Assembly: GCF_031143425.1 (NCBI RefSeq)
Contig: NC_090442.1
Location: 421,555,776 to 421,619,775 of the forward strand
Reading direction: 5' to 3'
DNA: 64,000 nucleotides
Source of the DNA: Pleurodeles waltl
Taxonomy: Eukaryota; Chordata; Amphibia; Caudata; Salamandridae
Part shown: one piece after another, positions 31,738 through 43,254 of the stretch
Numbering within the stretch: the stretch's first letter is position 1
How the letters are laid out: every line of letters begins with the position of its first letter
The notes under the pieces: model-generated
What the model saw: only the letters and a program-made list of their open reading frames with translations
Told to the model about the DNA's origin: nothing
The model's database searches: none
Position numbers and translations under genes: made by a program

Positions 31738-34700
31738 TTAAATAGTTATTTCAGGAGGACTTTCCTTTCTGTTACTAATTTTCCACAAGAACAAAGCAAA
31801 TGCTGTATGTCTCCTATCCCAGTGGCACACAGGAGACAGGCTGTACTTGCCGAGTCTCTCAGCCAGGGGGGTACATTTAATGCGCAAGGTAGCAGCCCCA
31901 AGTGATACCGCAAAAACTGCTCCTTGATAAATCTTGGGAAACCCAGGCCAAGACATATCTGTGGTGCCAAGATAGTATATGAGTTCAGTGTCATCTAAGC
32001 ATGGGCCCTCCCTAGAAAGGTTGCCATACCCTCTACCAAGTATTGGATCCTGACAGACTTCCAAACTGCTTTTTGGAAGCACATTGAATGGTTTGAAACC
32101 CCCATAAATGAGTGAGCCCAGACTTGACCAGGGACTCTTCAAGATATACTCTAGCTGCTGATGTGATGAATCCTGCTGTAGTTCCTGCTATAAGTGATGG
32201 TTAAGAGTATCGGGAACGGCTGCCCTAATTTTGCGCCAGAAGTTTATATAAGAGCCACATCTCGCCAAAGATTGTTTTAACATGTCTGGCTCCAGTTTGA
32301 TTTGGGGAGGGGTGGTGTGTTTCAATAGACTGAAAATGATCCTATAAGCTTTTGCTATTGTGCTGTCTAAAATCATCGCTTCCCTTCATCTTAGAATCGC
32401 TCTGCCATAAGTTTTTGTAGGCAGAACCTGGGCTTTCATTACCTGTAAGAGGGGAGTGAATTGTGTTTTTAATCTTTTTAAGGATAGTGCTAGGGCCAGA
32501 CCTCTTCCTGTAATAGCACTCCTTTTTTGCACCAAGCTGCCTGATTTGTCAACAATCACCCCAAACATACTTGTATTAGTGTGCTTGCTGAAGCCATGTC
32601 TCACCCCAGCACCATGCCGGGGAGTCCTTCCTCCTGTTACTGATGGCCATTGTGCAAGTTTCTTCAAAGTTGACAGTCAGGGAATTGGTTTCCGAATATG
32701 ACTGAGTTACATTTATAAGTCGCTGGAGCCCTAACTTGGTATGGCTGTTTAACACAAGGTCATCCGCATACATAAGGCTTGCCAGCAACTGCCCCAATCC
32801 TTGGAGTGTGTGGATTACGGGCATCGAGGTCTCTTGCCAGGTCAGCCAAGTACAGATTAAGCGAAGTGAGGGCCAGAACACATCCCTGCTTCAGCCCTTT
32901 AGTGGTATTTATTCGCCTCGAGAAGTGTGTACCTGCTCCCAGTTTTACCTGTGCCCAGGTATCAGTGTGTAGTGCTAATATCAGATCAAGGAGAGGCTGA
33001 GGAATACTCCAGTTTGATAGTTTCCTCCAAAGCCTGTTCCTCACCACGTGGTCGAAGGTGGCCCTAAAGTCAATGAAGCTGTTTTAGTAGCTTTGTTTTA
33101 TCAGTAAGAATTGATATAGCCATAATGTTTGTTGTTGTGCCAGAAGTTTTTGAAAACCCAGTTTGGTTTAAGAGAATTATGCCCTTTCCAGCTATCCAGG
33201 CTGACAGGTGTTCTAGCAAGAGTCCTGTGAAGTATTTTGCCTCACTGTCATGAGGCAATTAGGTGGTAGTTTTTTGGCAGCCATCTTTACCCGCTTTTAA
33301 AAATGGATGAAATTATAGATCCCTTCCAGAAGGTGATATTTTACTGGGGAAGACAATTTCAATGTAAATAGGTTCTAATGTTTTGGCCCAGAAAGACATG
33401 TTATACTTGAAGACTTCAGGAGGTATCCAGTTTGGTCCCAGAGGTCCTTCCCTCGTACCTTTGGCAATCTGGTGGGTTATTGCATCCATCCTGTTCAAGC
33501 TCGTAGTACTTGTTACTATTAGAGGAAATGCATGCTGCTGAATACGCGCAAGGGAGGAAGATGCTCCAGTGCTTGTTGATCCTGTAATTAACACTACTTG
33601 GAAGCATGGGCCTCAATACGGTAGTTAAAGATATCTTGCTCAAACATCTTACAATATATGGGAGGTGATGCCTCCCTGTGATGGATGTGAAATCTTGCTT
33701 ATTGTGTTCTAAAAATGCACGCTAATATTACTCTGTGCATCTGAGTGTAACTTTACCCATACCTCATCTTCCCGTGACCTGTTAATTGACCACTTCAGCT
33801 TACTCAATGTACATTTTTGGGGAAGTAAGGCATTTCGCTAGGCTTTGTCATTAGGTGTACTTCGAAGGTCCCTTAGGGTGCAATTAATTGTTCTTTTGAG
33901 CTGTCGTAATTTTGTCCTTTGTTCCTTTGGGATGGGCACTATTCCAGAGGGAGCTGATTGGAAACAATGGTAACATGTTCAGCAAAGATATCCCCTAGCA
34001 GAGTACTGAAGGATTCCTACTTCACTGCGAGATCTGACCCCAGGTTCAGCAACCAGTGCCATTGCTGTTTGAGATAAACACTTCATGTTTGTTTGTATTC
34101 ACTGGATCCTTTTGTTATTGATAGTGAAGATGAAATTAGAGTTCCTTGCTCTATCAAATTTAGGGACCGTCAGTGAAAAACTATCTCTTGAGGGCAGTGA
34201 TCACTCTCACCCCTATCCCCTAGATGATACAAAACCACTCGTTCAAACCAGTGGAAGAGAGGCAAAAGAGTAATCTATCGCTGTGGAGTGGGACATTGAA
34301 TAGTATGAAGCTACTGGTGGAAAGTCTTCCCAAAATCTGCCATTCACAGCTCTTAATTGTAGTTGTTCCAGGCCTGTACGTAGCTCCATGATTGCCTTTG
34401 TTGCCTGACCCTGGCTGTTTTTCCCTTGCATCTGTATTACCCAGATTGAAGACAACGCAAACGCGGCTTTATCCAGAGAGAAACCAAGCAAGTATAGCTT
34501 GAAATCACCAAAGACAATGATGTTAACAGATCGCTATCTCCGCTGCTTAAATATTACGCAAGCTGTTCAACCAGCTGAGTGGCAGCCTTCGTTTTGTGCT
34601 TAGAATGGATGTAAACATTTATAATTAGTACCTCAGCTGTCTGCTTCTTTACAGTTGTAATGACTTTAACAGTGTTAACAAATGGGAGATTGGAAGCAAA

Positions 34701-34990
34701 GGTCCTGACAGTAACTGAACTAGCTAGTGAGATGTACGTGGCAAGGCCTCCCTTCAGGTGTCCAAATTTCGCCCCTCTAACTGCCGGTGTGGAAAAGCAC
34801 AAGTAGCCCTGCAGGTGATGTGGCTCAACCAAGCCAGGTTTCTTGCATCAGTATGATATCAAAGGTACTGATGTACCGGAGAAAGTCTTGGTCTACAATC
34901 TTGGCAGTGAGGCCATTCATATTCCATAAGCAGAGCCACAGGGTATCTTTGCTTGCTGGCACATCAACTGTTCTCTCTAGCAGTTGTCAT
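31738..34990 (-). pseudogene. LINE ORF2: APE endonuclease, RT and Cys/His tail (broken)
   Basis: The endonuclease opens near 34930 with WNMNGLTAKI, and IILMQETW carries the catalytic Glu. GGLATYISL follows near 34730. The RT appears in scattered frames: a PDGLPPE-like region near 33450, GFSKTSGTT near 33150, the box KGLKQGCVLALTSLNLYL near 32880-32935, and the catalytic LMYADDLVLNS near 32750 with both Asp present. Next come SETNSLTVNF and FGVIVDKSGS. The end (31738-32142) has a Cys/His relic (CLLCATGIGDIQHLLCSC). Together these would nick DNA and reverse transcribe the element RNA. At least five frame changes make it a pseudogene. The clade is not assigned. Confidence 0.8.
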
Positions 34991-35246
34991 CAGGTCCCAT
35001 TTTGATTGTTGATTGTTCTGAGATCCACCTGGGATCAGTATTCAGATATTGAGAATTTGTTGTGTTCCGCCAGTTTCGGGGACATATGGAATGGTGCTTG
35101 TCGTTGTCCTCGTCCTCCTTGGTGAGTGCCCCAAGGCACCCATGAGGACAGAGCAGGTTAAGATTTTTCCGAAGCTTCTGACTTAGTATTTTGGACCATA
35201 GTTAATACAGGAAGAGGATACCCAGATTCCCGATGTTCGGTGATGT

Positions 35247-37064
35247 TTATACCCTGTTCTCAAAAGTGGCTCTTTCAGCTAAAATTGTTTGAGCAATTGA
35301 GCTTGTACTCCATGTGGCCTTAGTCGCTTCTCTTAGTGACAATGCTTCTGGGCTAATGAATTCTACGGGCAGGAGGGCCTTCGTGCACAGGCCAGCAGTA
35401 GCTAGAATGTGGGTTAGCAAACGAAGAATGTTGGCCCTGTTCCAGATGTCTCCCCTGCCTCTTAATTTATAGTGTGGCTGAAACATAAGGATGTTCGTAT
35501 CTAGATGCCCCTAAGTGCCTCCTGTATCTGAGGAGGCTGGTGTAGTACCTCACCCATATCTTGCACTCGGTTGCTATAGTGTTCAGGCCAACTATCAGAG
35601 CCTTGAGTGCTTTGCTTGGGCCTTATACTGCTACAAACAACAATATTTTGGCCCATTTCATTAACAAGACGGAGATGAGTGGCCATATGAACCTGGAAGA
35701 ATGTGCCTTCAGTGCTGAAAAATGTTGACCTTCGAGCTGGTTGCATGCTCCTGTGTCGAGGCTCTCTGCAGCTTGTGCAACAGCTGTGGATTTGTTGATA
35801 ATTCGAATCGGGAGAACCGCTGCTTCTGTGGGGAGCGTTACCTTCTGTGGTGCGCATCATCTGTGGGCTGTATCGACTCCGGTCTGCCCACCTCATTTGG
35901 AATGAGCTGTCACCCTGCAGTATGCTCCTTCACGTTTCTAGCTGAGTCAGAAATATCAGTGTCTTCTGACGTTGGAAGGCGAGTTGTAACTGGTGTTGAG
36001 AGGCGAGGCAGCAAAGTCTTGGGCCCAGATTCTACCTCCCTACATTCTAGATTACTTGCTGTGCTTGCCTGCTTTTCTTGTGGAATCTCACATGTTTCAG
36101 GCATAATAATAACTGGAGCAGCAACATTATCAGTAGGGCCCCTGTGGGGTTGACTGTATTTATACTACCCTGCTGGATGCTAACAGTTATTCGCTCATGA
36201 AGTGTTCTTTCTACTTTAGATCCCCTGGGCCCTGGAGTCAATGGTTTTTGATGAGCCTCTGTTGAGAAATACCAGGTTTTTGGCCAGTTCCTAACCTGAA
36301 GACAAGGTCAATGTCTACTTTGGTTCCAGGGCGTTTCTTACTGTGCTTTTTCCTCCTCTGGGCCCGCCTTTGTTTGGATTTGTTTTTTGGTCCTCTCTGT
36401 TTCCAAAAGGTTGAGTGTTTCCAGCTGCCAGACCAGAAGTGTTTGTTGACTCCAAGTCAACTAGGATAGGGGGAGTACCCGCTTGCGGTGACTGATCCCT
36501 TATTCCTTGGCCACACACTATTTTCTTTGCTGCATCTTTTTTGTATCCAAGTAAGATTGACTTTTCTTGAAGGGATATACTCTGATTATTGTGAGGCTGA
36601 GGAAGGTTACTTGAGGCCCCTAATATCAAGCCTGTGCAAAGTTTGCTATACATGGACGGTAGCGAGGATAGTTTATCAACAACTGGGTCGCATCCACAGT
36701 TTACTTGTGCACTAAGCAAGTCAGACTGTGCCTGGGTAAAGTGAAGCTTCAAGTCTCCTAATTTTCCATCTATTCCTGCCATGAAGACTGCCAGGGTATT
36801 GAGCAGTATGAGTTGAACATCCATTTTATCCGATTGATATTGAAGGACTTCCATCAGGAGCTGCAAGGTTTTTAACAAAGAGGCCCACACACCATCCGTG
36901 TTTGATCCCATGGAATTTGAGCAGATTCCCCTTTCTGTAGGGTTCTCATCTCCCCTGGTTGAGCTGGCGAACATCTCCTCGGCCTGTCTGCAGGCTGTTA
37001 TACTGGCTGTTATACTAGTAGCTGGTGAAGTGTCCTGAGAGTAAGCTGTAGCAAGTCCTCTCAC
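35247..37064 (-). pseudogene. LINE ORF1-like protein (249-aa open N-terminal part, broken C-terminal part)
   Basis: The main open frame is 36315-37064 (249 aa), with a heptad-like helical region (residues about 60-125, LLKTLQLLMEVLQYQSDKMD) and a basic Gly/Lys-rich end (KTNPNKGGPRGGKS). In the next 1 kb on the same strand, frames at 35501-35896 and 35247-35486 continue with VHMATHLRLVNEMGQ and LTHILATAGL, with stops between. Position upstream of an APE/RT ORF2 and the coiled-coil plus basic composition suggest an RNA-binding ORF1 that packages element RNA. I recognise no zinc knuckle or RRM signature, so the assignment rests mainly on context. Confidence 0.55.
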
Positions 37065-37213
37065 TCTTGCGGAGCAAGGTATGATAGTATCTCTTCATCC
37101 TCTACTGCGGGACCTTGTGCTGCCTCCTGGGTCCCTTTAAGTGCAGAATGTGAATGGCCTCACAAGTTATTGGGGATGATTGAGAGATAAGATTTATTTG
37201 TGATGTCGTGTCC

Positions 37214-38582
37214 ATGGTACCTGAAGGTGATGAGTTGTTACTTGAGAAGAAGACCGATGTGTCGTTTTTAAAAAAAAACTGAACTGTGTATACATTTTAG
37301 GCTGAAGTTTATCTGTACACTGTTTCTTTACTTGTACTGGATTGTCACTTATGCTGTCAGAGTACTAGTATGGATCGCTGCTTTGTAAGAATTCCTCTTG
37401 TGCTTTCCTCCTGCAGGTTTGTTAGAGGGTGATCTCCTTATTTTCCTTGACCGCATAGATCCTTTCCTTTTCTGGCCGACTTCCTCATGCTTTTAATGAG
37501 ACCTGTTTCTTGGGGCAGTGGGAGCCCTGAAGGCACCAGGGCTTTCAGCGCAGCCTCACCCCTCCCTCTCTGAAGCTTTGTTGATGGGTGAGGAAGGGGA
37601 GAGGAGGAGGTGGGAAGGCTAGATACAAAGGCAAGTAAGGCTCACCAGGCCACCACAAGCCTCACCCAGCCTAGCCGGGCTGCTTCTGAGGTGGCCCAGC
37701 ACACACTCTTAGCAGTGACTGCTTACAGCCACTGCACTTGCCTACATAAAACTGCCTCTCTGTGCCAATTCCACCAAGTCTCCAAGTCGCCAACGTTCCA
37801 GTTCTGGTACTGCACTGCTCTGCACTGTTCCTCCCCTGATGTTGGAACTGCACTGCACTGTTCCTCCCCTGATGCTGGGAATGATGTCAATGTCAATGTT
37901 AATTATGCCAAGTCAAGTCTAAAGTGTCTCCGGTTCCGAGTAAACACAGCAGAGGAAGCAGAGTGGTGCTGAAGGGCAGAATGGAAAGGAGTGGAGCAAA
38001 TGTAGCAACAGTGACCCAGCACCAGGCCTGAACAGACACTTAAGCTTATACTCACTCTGGCATGCAAGGTAGTAGTTAGCACTGTTGGCCAGAAGCCTGC
38101 AGCAGCCTGTTTTGTCCCACTTTGGTTCGGGTAAAAAAGCTTCCATGGTCAGGTCCTTCTCTGGCCCTACTGTTGTAGGCCGATGTAACAGCAGGTCCCT
38201 CAAGCGGGTTCAGCAGCGGGCGAACAAGTGGATGGGGGGCGCTCACTCCTCCAAGTGTCCTCCTAGTGTTTTGGTGCTGGTCACTGCTGTGCAGTGCAGC
38301 AGGTGAGTGAGTGCTCGTGCATTCAGGCGTACAGGTGTACTGCTGATCTGGCGTCTTGCTGACTAGTAAGAATTCTGTCTTTTTTTAGTCCTCATATCAC
38401 CATCAGTTTCAATCTCAAAATTTCATAGAGTTTTGCAGGGCATATCTTCTCTGACAAACTGATGTAAGTCTTTTGCTGATATATCCTGATGGGAGGATGA
38501 TGACCTTTTGCCTTAGCAATTAGGTGGTGTAATCATCGGACTTCAAAACCATCTTGCCAGTTTTCATAACATTAGCAAACCA
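37214..38582. other. Unassigned, moderately GC-rich, possibly LINE 5' region
   Basis: It lies upstream of the minus-strand ORF1. There is a 36-bp direct duplication at about 37820-37880 (GCACTGTTCCTCCCCTGATG twice). The ORFs here are short and motif-free. Confidence 0.4.
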
Positions 38583-38849
38583 GAGGCCTCATTTATATTT
38601 TGATGGGTAGCTCATTTCACCTCAGGGTGCAATTATTTTTTATTTTCAAAAAGAAAAATAATGGGATTTTCTGATGGAGGAGTTTGCTCACAGCAGAGAT
38701 GGATTTGTCAAACTATGCTTTGCCTGCATTTAAATTGGTCAGGCAAACAATAATGTTGGTGAGGAGAGAGCTCTGTCACTGTTGCAACAGAGTTCCTTCT
38801 CTGCCAACATACAAAGTGAGTGCTCTTCTAGACTTTCAAGATCACATTC
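38583..38849. repeat. MITE-like fragment with one imperfect hairpin
   Basis: GGCCTCATTTATATTTT at 38585 resembles the end of the 20846 element. A hairpin follows at about 38757-38809 (GTTGGTGAGGAGAGAGCTCTG with GAGTTCCTTCTCTGCCAAC). Confidence 0.4.
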
Positions 38850-40750
38850 GATATCAATTTGACTAATATATTGGATTGAATTGAGACATTCAGATATTAG
38901 AGGGGCATTTGATAGTATCCATTTTCTATAGGTTTCCCTTTTAGCCCAAGAGAATTCAATAAAACATGTCTCTGCTCTGTCGCTTTGAGAGGATTATTTA
39001 ATGCTGGGTCACATCCAAATAACATTAAAATGTGGCTCACATTGATCTCATGCCCAAAGATTATTGATAAAACATTGCTTACTTCTTTTCAAAAGGATGT
39101 CAATATTGGCCAGCTTAGTAGATCAAACATCTTTCATCTGGGAATTTTTTGTGAAAATGTTTCCAATCTTTCTGGTGTCCAATACATTCTACGAAGTATT
39201 AAGAAGTGCTTTTTGCTAGTAGTAGAGAATTTTACTGTGGTATACAGCAAATTCAAAGTCACTTGCCATAAGTCTTCTAGTTCCAGCATCGGCAAATGTC
39301 CATCCAATGCCCAAAAAGTTTCCATTAGGTTTAAATTTTCTGCTTTAAAAAGTTTCCAGTACCATGTAGGAACTTCCTGTTTTAGTATTACTCCATCTTG
39401 AATCAGATCTTCATATTCCCAATTATCCTTCTGAGGCCATTTTGGGGAGGACCACCATGACTGTAACTGAAGGTATTTGAAGCATACTAGCTCTCTTTTT
39501 GTTGCATCCAAGATTGTTTCTGCACTGATGAGGATTAGCCCAAATCTAGTATCATCCCAAGTTTGATACTTGAGTCTCTCAAGCGATAACTCAGTTTACC
39601 ATTTAGGCTTGCAGGTGTACCTGGTGAATCCCAGACCAGAGCTAAATGAATGTAGTAATGAATCCCAAGTGCTTTCCTCAAGAGTAGCCATACTTTTAAA
39701 GTAGCTCTTAAGACTTCCAGGTAAATCTTTTTAAAAGATTTTAGAGCTCTGAACTTATATATCATTTTTGCTGCCCCACGTCCCTCAACATTGCAGTATT
39801 CATTCATCAGCTAAGCGTGTTATCAAACTGCGTCATTAACATACAACTGTTCCTAATTTGAAAGGTATAACAATATAGTTAGAAGTCTGGTATTGCCAGT
39901 CCTCTCCATCTAGTTTCTTTCTGAGCTTCTTCTATGAAAGCCTTATAACTTTTCATGCAAAATGAAGCTTCTCATCTTATCCTGTATTTTGAAAATACTA
40001 CCTTTTGAGAATGTAGGAGGGATGGAGTTAAATAAAAAAGTTAGTTTAGGGAGAATTATCATTTCGATCAAGTTAACCCTCACACAAATGTTTACCGGTC
40101 CATCTCTTCAACAGACCTTCTATTTCAATGATCACCTTACTTAAGGTTTTAGTTTGTAGTCATCTAAATCTTTTGTGATTAAAACCTCCACATATCTAAT
40201 CTGATGTTTTTGTATTCTTCATGCCATTTCTCGGCCTCCACAGAATTACCTCAGTTTCCTGTTTCTTAATTTTATAACCCAAGATTTTCCCAAAGTTTTC
40301 TGCAAGCTTCTCCACTTGCAATATAACCTGATGTGAGATGGCTGTATAGACAGTGATATTGTCTATATATAGTGCCACCTTTTGGAAAATCCTAAAGCCT
40401 CTAAGTGGTTTACGCTTCAATCGGTTTGAATTAACTGGGAAAATGGCTCAATTTATACGTTAAATTAGTGGTGATAGGGGACACCTTTGTCTCACTCCTC
40501 TTGCAATGTAGAATTTTGCATGAGGATTCTTTACACAGACCTTATGGTACTGATTATGTTGGGACAGAAAGATCCTCAGTATGGTAATGGATGTGCACCC
40601 CTGCCCAGAGTGCTCAACTGTACTGATGTCTGAATATCTAATGCTGATTTTGATTTTGTTGTCACAGGCAAACACAATCATACATGTGCACCATGACATA
40701 GGGATGTCTCATCGACTGCAGTCTTGTTGAACTGGAAGGGGTGCTCAAAT
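38850..40750 (-). pseudogene. L1-type ORF2 remnant (RT and C-terminal part)
   Basis: Minus-strand pieces follow L1 ORF2 order. The 40460-40699 frame ends in FYIARGVRQRCPLSPLI (RGTRQGCPLSPLLF box). The 40196-40420 frame has LYIDNITVY, the degraded YADD box, then KLAENFGKILGYKIKKQETE. C-terminal pieces follow at 39535-39807 and 39134-39511 (FLILRRMYWTPERL, compare the KILHR-x-Y-x-TP-x-x-L segment). Endonuclease and ORF1 are absent, so this is a 5'-truncated insertion, the commonest fate of L1 copies. The active-site Asp pair is altered and the frames are broken. Confidence 0.75.
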
Positions 40751-40979
40751 CAATACTCTCATAGTGGTGGGAGGCTACTGCATTCACGATAACTTAAGCA
40801 GCACAAGTGAGTTAATGGCACCATATTGTGTGATGATCAGTAGAAGTGAACAGGTGCTATTTAACCTGTGTCACATGGAATGATGCCTACAGGCTTGCTG
40901 CTGTGTGCTAAACTCACCCGTGGGCTACATCAGTTTGGTGTGTTGTGCTGCACATAGCAGGGTTGGTGTATCTGTGCTG
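40751..40979. other. Unassigned
   Basis: Nothing recognisable. Confidence 0.4.
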
Positions 40980-41315
40980 TGTGCATGTGTGCCTTGGAAG
41001 TATGCAGTGCATGTGTCTCATACATGTTCTGGGTTTATGTGTGCCTGTGAGTGGTACAGTACAGGGATAATGCAGTACTGAGCAGTGCGTGCATTGTGAG
41101 TGCATGTACTGTGTGTATGTGTGCCTATGGGTGGTATAGTACATGAAAGATGCAGAGCTCTATAGTGTGTGCATGTTAAATATGTGAGCTGGATGTATGT
41201 GTGCCTATTTATGGTACAGTACATGAAGGATACAGTGCTTTGCATTGTGTGTAGATTGATTACCTGCGCTGGGTGTATTTGTGCCTGTGGATGGTATTAT
41301 ACATGGAGGGCCCTG
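40980..41315. repeat. Minisatellite, about 80-bp period, about 4 copies
   Basis: The word TGTGTGCCT recurs near 40989, 41041, 41121, 41201 and 41281. The last three intervals are exactly 80 bp. Each unit also carries GGTA(C/T)AGTACATG and ATGCAG. The minus-strand ORFs rich in Thr, His and Cys are by-products. Confidence 0.8.
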
Positions 41316-41754
41316 GGTTTTATTTTGGGAGGCCAAGGCCTGCATGTTGAAACATGGAGAGGAGGATGAGAAATCCCCCCAGACACATTTATGTATTGCT
41401 GCATTCCTGTAAGATGGCTGGGACACACACTGTTTGATTCAGTGATAAAAATAGATACAAGGTACACAGTTCTGAAATAAAAAGGGAAACTATCTGTCGC
41501 TGAATCAGGTAACTAAGACATGTTCACAGGCCAACAGACATCTCAGAGAGTCAGGAGCAAGTGCCCTCATTCACCATTTGGTGACATGCTTCATCATAGG
41601 GCTATGCTCTACATCTACGTCTATATTTTTATCAGCACTTGAATTGATATGTAGACATTATAAAAATTAATTTTCAGGTGGGTGGTTTACAAATGTTATG
41701 TTTTTTGTTATGTACCCATAAGTAATTTAACTTTATAGACCTGTTTTAATATAT
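41316..41754. other. Unassigned AT-rich DNA
   Basis: No motif noticed. Confidence 0.4.
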
Positions 41755-42450
41755 ATTTCAGTATTCTTGGTGATGTTGCAACGTCACCGAGACACCTTCA
41801 CACATCCCTTGTGACACAAGAAAAAAGAGGTTTGATTTGTGACAACATACCAATTCGGTATTACGAAGAGTAGTGTCAAGGGCGTCCCTTACTAATACCG
41901 AATCGAAGAGGTATGTATGATTGTTTTGTGACCATGAATGCGGTCGCAATCTCAGTTACCATCAATTTCAAATTGGTGGTAACCCATTCACACAGGGGAA
42001 GAGGTCCCGAAAGGACCCCTTCCGCTTTGTGAATGCATGCGAAAAAAAAATTTGAAGAGCAGGCAGTGGACCCCGGGACCACTGCCTCCTCTTAAAAAAT
42101 TAAAAGAAAACTTTTCATTGTTCCTTTTTTAAACACAATCCCTTTTCCTTTAAGGAAAATGGGCTGCATTTAAAAACAAAAGATTGCTTTATTTAAAAGC
42201 AACCTCAGACATGGTGGTCTGCTGAGCCCAGCAGGCCACCATCCCTTTGATTGTTGCTATTCGCAATGGCTCACAAATTGTGACCTAGCTCATGAATATT
42301 AATGAGGTAGGTCCATTTGCCAGCCGTTGCAAATCACTATATGAAACTCCTGAAGTTTCATGTATTCCAATAGCGATTACTTAATTGCGATTCGCAAATA
42401 ATCTCAATTTGGTAATTGCTATTGGAAATAATTATACATCTGGCCCTAAG
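41755..42450. mobile_element. Hairpin-rich non-autonomous element
   Basis: It holds a series of separate inverted repeats: AATTCGGTATTA/TAATACCGAATC (41850-41907), ACCATCAATTT/AAATTGGTGGT (about 41960-41982), GGTCCCGAAAGGACC (about 42003-42018), GGCAGTGG/CCACTGCC around ACCCCGGGA (42062-42087), ATGGTGGTCTGCTG/CAGCAGGCCACCAT (42210-42243), and GAAACTCCTGAAGTTTC (42343-42360). The structure is as in the 10.8- and 25-kb elements but with different stems. Its right end reads ATCTGGCCCTAAG, like the right end of 10829-11284 (AAATCTGGCCC). Confidence 0.65.
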
Positions 42451-42473
42451 TCCCCTCCCACTTTTCTTCTCTT

Positions 42474-42991
42474 TTGTGTGTAGCTATCAGCTTGCACACC
42501 TCCTTTAACACCTCCTACCTACATTTTCTTTTGGGTGCTGTTTTGCATTTTAAAATGGCAGCTTCCACCTCTTCACATGCTCCTGACTCCCAGAGAAATT
42601 TTCTAGGTTATCTAAACATCAGCAGCCAAAAAGAAAGGAGAGCATTGCACGAACAAAATTTGTATTCCATCTGGAGAGACGAAGCTTGTGGCATGACAGG
42701 TGCAGTGCAACCTCTGTTCAAAAATCTTATCAAGAGGTACAGCTAAAAAACTACAGCCGCGGCACCACCTCAGTGCTCAAACATTTACAGAAAATTCGTC
42801 CAAGGCACTTGTTTAGAGCAGAGAAGGAACGTGAGGCAGCCTCTCAGCCAAAAACTGGAGAACTGCAAGTGGGTGATATGATTGCTGTCCCAGGACCCAA
42901 AGCATTTCCTGCAGTTACTCCAGATCTCAAGAATATGGGTACTTTTGTAGAAAATGTAACAAGTTATTTGAGGAGCAGTCATATCCTGTAA
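42474..42991 (+). pseudogene. BED-type zinc-finger fragment (hAT transposon or ZBED-like), frameshifted
   Basis: Near 42693 one frame reads QCNLCSKILSRGT (C-x2-C). A short shift later another reads NYSRGTTSVLKHLQKIRP, where BED fingers have H-x3-5-H. The second His is Arg here. The upstream frame (42474-42746) has a Ser-rich start and SIWRDEA, possibly the W of the BED domain. BED fingers bind DNA and are common at the N-terminus of hAT transposases and in genes derived from them. No RNase-H-like transposase domain follows within the window, so it is a fragment. It sits right after the hairpin-rich element ending near 42450. Confidence 0.55.
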
Positions 42992-43254
42992 TGTTTGCAG
43001 TTAAACCATGCCACAAATACAAATTTTCTTTTTCTTCTATTTGATGCAGATTCGCCAGTCCACCAATTATGTGCACATTGTTTTTGTAGTTGTTTTGTTC
43101 CAGTTCCTGTATTTTAAAATGAAAAAAAAACAAGAAAAAATGCAAACTTGTTAGAGAAACCACCAAAAAACTTCCTGAAAACCACCAAAAAACAGGCTTT
43201 TTTTGAGAACCGCCTTCTCTGTATAAAAGAAAGATTAACTATATGTTTTTCGTT
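42992..43254. other. Unassigned
   Basis: Contains a doubled ACCACCAAAAAAC word (43160-43195). Nothing else was noted. Confidence 0.4.

Larger units (their letters stand above)
31738..37213 (-). mobile_element. Two-ORF non-LTR retrotransposon (decayed)
   Basis: On the minus strand an ORF1-like protein (35247-37064) is followed by an ORF2 with endonuclease, reverse transcriptase and a Cys/His C-terminus (31738-34990). This is the layout of an APE-type LINE. Multiple frameshifts and stops run through ORF2. The 5' end may start near 37213, where an ATG opens a short frame before a stop. No target duplication could be identified. Confidence 0.75.

Noticed and set aside
40914..41426. Cys/His/Thr-rich ORFs that might suggest zinc fingers
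   Set aside because: They repeat with the 80-bp minisatellite and lack a proper finger spacing.
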